NCBI RefSeq assembly: GCF_050947335.1
Contig: NC_134984.1
Coordinates: 13,125,926 to 13,189,925 of the forward strand
Reading direction: 5' to 3'
Source: Megachile rotundata
Lineage: Eukaryota; Arthropoda; Insecta; Hymenoptera; Megachilidae
DNA length: 64,000 bases
A program made the position numbers and the translations under genes. Below are positions 57,249 to 64,000 of the stretch, one piece after another; positions within the stretch are counted from its first letter, which is position 1, and every line of letters starts with the position of its first letter. Below the pieces are notes generated by a model. The model did not search any database and was not told where the DNA came from. It saw only the letters and a program-made list of their open reading frames with translations.

Positions 57249-57512
57249 CTAAGGTTTCACGAGTGTAACCTGCATTATCGTAAATTTAACGCTCTGCCAC
57301 ATTGGTCCGTCATAAGTGGCACAAGCACGACTCTGTCGAGTGCAGTAATCATCAATCTCCACATTCTCAAAACGTGTTTGCATAAAGCGGAGAAGGACAG
57401 AAAGGTCGGTGAGAAAGAGAGATTCCATTTGCCATGTCAATTCGTACGTCCACCGCGAAACAGGCACACTGCAATTACGTTCCCTTGCGAATCTGCTCTG
57501 AACAACGATCCT
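57249..57512 (-). CDS. Candidate exon, ~87 codons, unrecognised
   Basis: The frame is open from just after a TAG for 87 codons to TAG. It contains VSRWTYELTWQMESLF, a Leu/Phe-rich stretch (LTDLSVLLRFMQTRFE) and a Cys pair (DDYCTRQSRACATYDG). CAG/GTTACA near its end is a weak donor. There is an internal ATG (QME) at about 57429. Its position just upstream of the 69-codon frame on the same strand suggests both could belong to one transcript. Confidence 0.2.
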   Translation of the reverse strand, partial: RIVVQSRFARERNCSVPVSRWTYELTWQMESLFLTDLSVLLRFMQTRFENVEIDDYCTRQSRACATYDGPMWQSVKFTIMQVTLVKP

Positions 57513-57930
57513 CTATTCCGGAATATCTCGTACTCTTGTATCTGCTAAACAAAAGACTTAATAGTCGGCAATTTCTGCGCTCTCGATAGCTGTCCGAACG
57601 AATTAGCATGAAATGGTTGCTCTGTCGGTCGCGGGGCCGATGGATATTTCAGACGCGTAGTTGCTAATTTTGTTCCCGATGCTTCCTAATAATTATGATT
57701 ACCCTTGTCTTATTACGATGCTTAAATTGACGCGTTACGGGGAACGAGCCGGAGAAAGTTATTGGCAGATTTCGTGACACCTGGGTCACCGATTGCCCCG
57801 GGCATTATTTCAACGCACATACACGATCGGTTTATTATACCCTCCGTATTTTCATCGACTTTTAGGTTACGTTGATTATTCGATGTTCCAGTTATTTATT
57901 GGGGTTTATTAGGGGAAATTAGGTGGGTCA
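57513..57930. other. Non-repetitive CpG-containing spacer
   Basis: G+C-moderate sequence with no recognised feature; would be upstream DNA for the two minus-strand frames. Confidence 0.3.
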
Positions 57931-58960
57931 AGAGTTTAAAGATCATTTGCATAACGGTGACAGGAAGGAGTTGATGGCTGCATATTTTGGGAATTGGAGA
58001 ATTTGGAAAGTGTGTTTGAGGATTTTGGGGAGTGGGAAGTTTGGGGTTGGGGAGTTGAGAAGATGGGATTTTGGGGATTGGGGAGTTTGGGAATATGGGG
58101 ATTTGAGAGTTGGAACTCTTGGGATTGGGAAATTTGGGAAAATGGGGATTTGAGAGATGGAATTTTGAGGGTTGAGAAATTTAGGAAAATGGGGATTTGA
58201 GAGATGGAATTTTGGGGGTTGAGAAATTTGGGAATATGGGGATTTGAGAGATGGAATTTTGAGGGTTGGGAAATTTGGGAAAATGGGGATTTGAGAGATG
58301 GAATTTTGGGGGTTGGGAAATTTGGGAAAATGGGGATTTGAGAGATGGAATTTTGGGGGTTGGGAAATTTGGGAAAATGGGGATTTGAGAGATGAAATTT
58401 TTGGGATTGGGAAATTTGGGAAAATGAGAATTTGAGAGTTGGAATTTTGAGGGTTGGGAAATTTGGGAATATGGGAATTTGAGAGATGGAATTTTGGGGA
58501 TTGGGAAATTTGGGAAAATGGGGATTTGAGAGATGGAATTTTGGGGATTGGGAAATTTGGGAATATGGGGATTTGGGAGTTGGAATTTTGGAAATTTAGG
58601 AATTCGCTAATATGGGGATTTGAGAGATGGAATTTGGGGAAATGGGAAATTTGGGAATATAGGAATTTGAGAGTTGGAATTTTGGAGATTGGGAAATATG
58701 GTAATAAGTGGGGTTGAGAAGTTGGAATTTGGGAATATGGGAATTTGCAAAGTTGCAATTTTGAGGACTTAAAAATTTGGGAACATGGAACTTTGGACAT
58801 CATGGTATTTGGGTCTTTGGTACCTTGAGGTTATAAAAATTTGGAGATTTGAAGATTTGTGTATTTTGAGAGTTTGACAATTTTCAAATATAAGAATTTA
58901 GGGATCAGAAAATTAGGAAATTAAGAATGTTGAAAATGATACAAATTCCAAATGAACTTC
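57931..58960. repeat. 47-bp tandem array, G-rich
   Basis: GGGAAATTTGGGAAAATGGG plus GATTTGAGAGATGGAATTTTG repeats every 47 bp; TGAGAGATGG starts at 58151, 58198, 58245, 58292, 58339 and 58386. About 18 copies with decay at both ends. 47 is three 16-mers minus one. Long minus-strand frame (286 codons) is an artefact. Confidence 0.95.
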
Positions 58961-59870
58961 TGAGGAATTAAGAATTTGAAAATTTGTAAATTTCAGATTA
59001 TAACAAATGATATACAAAAATAATATATGTACTAATTATTAAACGAAATTAATATAACTATCACTTCGAACACTTTCGAAAATCTCCAACCACCTTATTA
59101 AAAACAATTGATACGAAAGACGTATATCGAGAATAAATCATTGTCGAATATCAGTTATGAATTGACCCTCCTGCGAGTAAACGCATTAAACGAAGATAAT
59201 AACGGTCGTTAATCACGATGTTCTCGTTTAAGTAAATCAGACAGTGAATTGACTCGTCAATTTCAATTAGCATTATTCAGTTCAGGAGCTGGCTATCACT
59301 TACCGATCCACCTGTTACCAGGAAACCTAATCTGCGACACAAATGTATGTTTCCTTCAGGCGAAGTGCCAGGATTATCAGTGATCTTCGTGTTTCCGATT
59401 CATGCTCGCACTAATTACAGTGACTAAGTAGTATTCGGTCGTCAACTATTCGCGTGGCAGCTTGTAAACCTTAATCCTTTCATGACCGAATTAAATTTGC
59501 AGATCGAGACTTTGCTGATAATTGATCTGCCACGAGATCTTAATGGAACCACTTTCCAGTTAAAACAAAATCGTGTTTTAAGTGAACTAGTTTTTTCTTG
59601 AATAAATTGTTGCAAGTGTTAAAATATTTGCAAATTGTTTGAGTAGGATTGTATATTTTTAGACTTGTACAATTTCTAATTGCATGAGACTTTTGTATTT
59701 TTATATTTATGTTCTTTTTACAAAAGATATTCATACTAAAAATGTTTAAATACTTAGATAAATTCTATAATTCTCGAAGTACTATATTTGCAAATCTATT
59801 AATTTCCAAAATTGCAAGTTTGTAAAATTGTATACATATATAATTTGTTATTATATGTATGAATTGTTAA
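58961..59870. other. Non-repetitive block
   Basis: A+T-rich with a G+C-moderate island at 59180-59540. No convincing frame or RNA gene. Confidence 0.35.
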
Positions 59871-59879
59871 GGAAAAACG

Positions 59880-60030
59880 CGCACCAATCAGAGCGCAAGA
59901 TTACGCCCACGCAGCCATTAGACTCGAAGCTGGCGCTCTCGCGTCTGCGCATGCGCAAGCCTCGCGCTCTGATTAGTCAGCTCCGCCCCATTTCAAGGAC
60001 CTGCATTAATTGTGGGACACCCTGTACATA
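59880..60030. promoter_or_regulatory. Compact CCAAT / NRF1-like / GC-box inverted-repeat element
   Basis: An 11-bp perfect inverted repeat, AATCAGAGCGC (59886-59896) and GCGCTCTGATT (59964-59974), brackets the perfect 12-bp palindrome TGCGCATGCGCA (59946-59957), which matches the NRF-1 consensus. The left arm includes ACCAATCAG (CCAAT box) and CTCCGCCCC (GC-box-like) follows at 59981. On the right is GGGACACCCTGTACAT. It is a G+C-rich patch in A+T-rich DNA. It may be a promoter core for an unannotated transcript or a small transposon remnant. Confidence 0.35.
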
Positions 60031-61300
60031 CATTGTGTATCTTCGTATTCTATTCAATCTCAATATTCTAATTATGAATTTTTCGATAGATCTTGTTGCT
60101 TTATAATACACAATGTGTTCTATGACATTAAACTAGTATTAAAACTGTTATAATATTATGAATTAATTTTTTTATCTACACGTATGTTTAACTTGTGTCA
60201 AAAATATTATAATATCACATTATATCATTATAATAATATTATAATATTACACGTATGTCTTCATAATATAAACATGCTAAACAAATCAGTACAAAATTTA
60301 AAAAATAAATATCTGCACTTGCAATTTCCTATTATAACACTTTATTTGCACAATTTGGATAAATATTGGTTAAGCAAAGAGGCAATATCGTAGGAGTAAA
60401 TTAAGGCAAATCGAAAGGCCCATATTCTATCATCCCCTCTCAACAGAATCGAAAAGTAATCAGTCGTTTTACGCTTCAGTATATAGCCGGCGAACGATTG
60501 GACGTATACGAAAGGTTAATGCAATGCCAGTAATAAACTCGGTGAGCATGCACGTCGAAGGATACCATATCGATCAGCGACTATGAGTTTCTTCATGGGG
60601 GTCGAAAAATTCCAGGTCGAACATCTTATCGTTAATTGCCGCCTTAGAAAGTGTACCATCTGAATCTAACTGGATAGCATCGGCTTCGAAAAAGTTCAAG
60701 GAGAAATCTGCGACGCCCGCAAAAATCAGACATAACCTCGGAGACGCTGAAAAATTTTCGCGGTTCGACGTTAATTTATGCTACCGTTCCGCGATGGAAC
60801 TTATTCAAGATCGGGAAGATTACTCTACGCATGCAAATTATTCGAAATATGTACTTCGAGATAGTGCCTCTTCGTACGGATTATTTCCTACTGATTTTCT
60901 AGGATTTTCGATCGAGCGTTTACTGCTCTTTTAGAAAGGGTAGAATGTTTAGAATCGTTTACGTATATAATTGATTAGAATGAGCAGAGTAGTTGGGATT
61001 ATGTATGTTGTTTTTATTGGAGGAGGAAGAGTTTTGGGGGATATTTATAATATCTGGTGTTTTTTGGTGTGGTAGGTTATGTAGGGTGTTTGAAATTCTT
61101 AGGTTAGAAGATACTGATCTTCATTTTGGAAGAGTGGGAATAATAGTAGTTTTTCGTTATATTGCTATGTTTATGTACAATAAATAATCGCTATAGCACA
61201 TGTTATAAATAATATGTTAACATATTTCAGTGCCATGGATGATTTTTCGAATTTTGTCTTAGGTTAATTGAATTGAGATTTTCAAGATTGTAAATTCATA
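60031..61300. other. Non-repetitive block
   Basis: A+T-rich to 60420 with ATTATAATAT patches, G+C-moderate and CpG-containing at 60420-60920, then A+T-rich. No gene is recognised. Confidence 0.35.
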
Positions 61301-61870
61301 CAATTTAAAATTTTTTAACTCTCAATTTAAAGGTTAGCAAATTTCAAGTGTGTTGATTTGCAAATTCTCAAATTTCTGAATTATCTAATTTTCAAGATGG
61401 GTCATCGAATTCTCAAATCCTAATATTATAATCCTAATATTATTCTAAATTTCCTAACCTCCAAATTTATAAATCTTGAAATTTTTTATTTACAAATCCT
61501 TAAATCCTCAAAATCCCCTAAAATTTCCAAATCATCAAATCCTTAAAATCCTTATTTTAATAAATCTTAAAATTCTAAAATTTTCAAATCCTCAAATCCC
61601 CAAAATTTCCAAATCGTTAAATTCCCAAAATCTCTTAAAATATCCAAATCACAAAATCTTCAGACCCCTAAAATTTCTAAATCCAAAAATCCCTAAAATC
61701 CCCAAATCCTCAAGATTTCCGAACCATTAAATCCCCAAAATCCCCCAAAATATCCAAATCTTCAAATCCCAAAATCTCTAAATTTCCAAATCTTCAAACA
61801 TTCAAAACTGTCCACACCTAACCTAAAAATCTCCAAACTACACATCTTCTCATCAACCCTACTCTCCGCA
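61301..61870. repeat. C-rich degenerate repeat, AAATCCCCAAA type
   Basis: Units AAATCCTCAAAATCCCC and AAATTTCCAAATC, 8 to 16 bp, well diverged. C-rich-strand member of the main superfamily. Confidence 0.75.
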
Positions 61871-62039
61871 TCACTGTACCAACAATCCATCTCAACACTC
61901 CACTTCCGCTATGAAATTCATTGTTCCAACGAAACAAACACACCTAATACTTATTTCTACACGCATCGCTACAAAAGTAGGTAACATCGAACACCGATAG
62001 TTCTGCAATCAATGTTCCTTTTTTAATTTTCATTTCCAG
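61871..62039. other. Spacer with strong acceptor-like end
   Basis: Non-repetitive; its right end is TTCCTTTTTTAATTTTCATT followed by TCCAG (to 62039), one of the strongest + strand splice acceptors in the window. Confidence 0.4.
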
Positions 62040-62311
62040 CACGCTTTCTCTGTCTGTTTTCCCATTCGTCGTTTTTCTGTTCACTCTCCGTCTCCGTTTC
62101 GCCGGTGGTCGCGACATTAATCGATCTTCGTTGTTCTACAAAGTTGCTCGATCAAGACTCGCCTTGGCAGAAGTGGGCGTTAGAAATTGGAAAAATCCGT
62201 TCGATATCCGCCGCAAACGGTTTCTTGATATCCGCGGGAAAAGCTGCGAACCGTTGCATTCCGACAGCTTCGGAAAATTGGCTTTTCGATGAGATCCGTG
62301 ATGGATGTTGA
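62040..62311 (+). CDS. Candidate terminal exon, ~90 codons, unrecognised
   Basis: Directly after a strong pyrimidine tract and TTTCCAG, one frame is open for about 90 codons to TGA at 62311. It begins with a Phe/Ser/Leu-rich hydrophobic stretch (RFLCLFSHSSFFCSLSVSVS) and continues with WQKWALEIGKIRSISAANGF and ASENWLFDEIRDGC. The minus strand is also open for 95 codons (62136-62423). Codon structure of the + frame is coding-like in its second half. No family is recognised. Confidence 0.25.
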
Positions 62312-62560
62312 AACGAAATTGAAGTCGAAACGGTAACACGGAAGATGAGCAGATGGTATCTGCATGGAACGGTTTCTGTTTGCTACTTGTTGCTGATCTT
62401 ATTTTTTTCTGGCCATTTTGCAATCTCAGCTACTGTAAACCGGCACCATGAGTTATGAAGCGCATCGCCATGTCTAACGGTGAATGATATTCTATCGTGG
62501 ACAAGTTTCCAGATTAAATTTATCCTTTAACACCATCTCCGTAATTGCGTTCGGAGTTTT
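62312..62560. other. Spacer
   Basis: Non-repetitive; nothing recognised. Confidence 0.35.
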
Positions 62561-63560
62561 CTTGTTTGGCGTTTTGGAGTGGAAGGTGAAGGGAAATGGG
62601 AGAAAGTTTTTGATTGGGGGAGTTGAGAGAAAGAATTGGAGTGTTTGGAGATTCTGGAGTTTGAGGTTTAGGAAAGGGGGAGATTGAGGACTTTATTGGG
62701 GATTTGAAGATTTAGGGGAATTAGGGAGAGTGAGGATTTGGGGATTTTTGGGAATTAAGGGGAGTCAAGATTTGGAGAGTTTTTGGGGAATTAGGGAGAG
62801 TCAACAGTTGGAGATATAGGCATTTGGGGATGTGGGAATTTGGAGATTTAGCCGTTGGGGAATTTGGAATTTTGGGAGTGTTTGGGGGATTTATGGATTT
62901 GAGAATTTGGGAATTTGAGAATATGGGAATTTGGGAATATGGGAATTTTAGAATATGGGAATTTGGGAATATGGGAATTTGGGAATATGGGAATTTGAGA
63001 ATATGGGAATTTTAGAATATGGGAATTTGGGAATATGGGAATTTGAGAGTATTGGAATTTGAGAATATGGAAATTTGAGAATATGGGAATTTGGGAATAT
63101 GGGAATTTGAGAATATGGGAATTTGGGAATATGGGTATTTGGGAATATGGGAATTTGAGAATATGGGAATTCGGGAATATGGAAATTTGAGAATATAGGA
63201 ATTTGAGAATATGGGAATTTGAGAATATGGGAATTTGGGAATATGGGAATTTGAGAATATGGGAATTTGAGAGTATGGAAATTTGAGAATATGGGAATTC
63301 GGGAATATGGGAATTTGAGAATATGGGAATTTGAGAATATGGGAATTAGGGAATATGGGAATTTGAGAATATGGGAATTTGAGAATATAGGAATTTGGGA
63401 ATATGGGAATTTGAGAACATGGGAATTTTAGAATATGGGAATTTGGAAATATGGGTGTTTGAGAACATGGGAATTTGAGAATATGTAAATTTGAGAATAT
63501 GTAAATTTGAGAATATAGGAATTTGAGAATTTGAGAATTTGAAATTTTGAGAATCTGAGA
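62561..63560. repeat. 16-bp minisatellite, GGGAATTTGAGAATAT type
   Basis: From about 62880 to 63530, GGGAATTTGAGAATAT and GGGAATTTGGGAATAT alternate in 16-bp steps (8+8). 62561-62880 is a looser G-rich lead-in with GGGGATTTGG units. The minus-strand frame of 196 codons is an artefact. Confidence 0.93.
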
Positions 63561-64000
63561 ATTTTTAAATTGCAAAATTTTCATATTTGAAAATTCATAC
63601 ATTTGAGGTTACAGAACATTTATGTTTTTAAAAATTTACTAAAAATAAAATAATCTAATACCCTAATTCAAAACTCTATAAATGACAACTCCAGGAAATT
63701 ACACCACCAAAAATGAAAAAATATATAAATATACTAATTTCAAAGTATTAACATTTAAGTAAACCTTGAAAGTTTTTGCAACACAGTGTAAACACTAATA
63801 ACAGTGTGTCAAGTGATAAGTAATGCGTTAAATCAAGCACACTGATGTTCCTCTATGTTTATTCATCGTTTATAATGCACGATTCCCGATAAAATCGAAA
63901 CATATAGTTTGTCAGCTTTTATAAAGAACCATGTTAAATGACGTTATCAGTTTCCATTTAACGCACAGAGGTAGCCAGACATTTCCGTGTAAAACACAAG
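63561..64000. other. A+T-rich spacer at the window edge
   Basis: A+T-rich, non-repetitive, no recognised feature up to the end of the window. Confidence 0.4.

Noticed and set aside
57943..58803. 286-codon minus frame
   Set aside because: It is generated by the 47-bp array, and its translation is a low-complexity Ser/Pro/Phe/Lys repeat.
1..64000. tRNA, rRNA or snRNA genes
   Set aside because: I looked for B-box-like GGTTCGA with a matching A box and cloverleaf and for conserved rRNA cores by eye; the few GGTTCGA hits (for example near 53.06 kb) lack the rest. A covariance-model scan would be decisive.
1..64000. Intact transposons or endogenous viral genes
   Set aside because: No transposase, reverse transcriptase or capsid-like motif was recognised in any frame, and no long terminal repeat pair was seen. 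Small nonautonomous elements (such as the 59.9-kb element) cannot be excluded without a repeat library.

Overview
This window looks like insect nuclear DNA, most likely hymenopteran and possibly a bee. The evidence is an A+T-rich background, many islands that keep abundant CpG, three TTAGG-like units near 1.09 kb, no operon-like packing, and no long conserved gene. The taxon is an inference and I could not run a search. I recognise no protein family, tRNA, rRNA, CRISPR array or intact transposon.

Layout: the window alternates between tandem-repeat arrays of about 0.2 to 1.4 kb and non-repetitive blocks of 0.3 to 2.7 kb. By eye the arrays cover roughly two fifths of the window. Most belong to one superfamily built on AATTTGGG/CCCAAATT. 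Its periods fall on an 8-bp grid: 8, 16, 32, about 48 and 80, with higher-order periods of 120, 128, 136 and 144. It occurs C-rich on the + strand (about 2.3, 21.6, 23.5, 32.2, 36.2, 41.5, 45.3 and 61.3 kb) and G-rich (about 8.6, 13.8, 20.1, 37.8, 39.6, 43.2, 52.2, 57.9 and 62.6 kb). A second family, 15-bp units around GCGTTATATCGCCAC, forms three separate arrays at 3.9, 25.9 and 29.5 kb. Other arrays have private units of 7, 13, 30, 31, 49, 53, 67, 86, 139, 144, 146, 154 and 164 bp.

Coding potential: the longest open frames (up to 311 codons) lie inside the arrays and follow from stop-free units, so I do not call them genes. The non-repetitive blocks hold about twenty short protein-like open frames. 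Some start at ATG after an upstream stop: 24.4-24.8, 27.5-27.7, 54.5-54.7, 57.0-57.2 and 0.66-1.04 kb. Others look like exons with good splice signals: 3.0, 9.7-10.0, 17.2-17.5, 42.7 and 62.0-62.3 kb. None is recognised and all are low-confidence; G+C-rich islands have fewer stops by chance, and several islands are open on both strands. The window may be intergenic or lie inside a very large intron. No pathway or gene cooperation can be inferred.

Points worth a second look: the 8-bp grid shared by unrelated-looking arrays; perfect multiple-of-unit higher-order structure at 29.5, 36.5 and 45.4 kb; a duplication of an array plus its unique flank between 42.4 and 46.3 kb; a tandem array at 50.3-51.8 kb whose unit resembles the end of an adjacent open frame; and a compact CCAAT/NRF1-like/GC-box inverted-repeat element at 59.9 kb.
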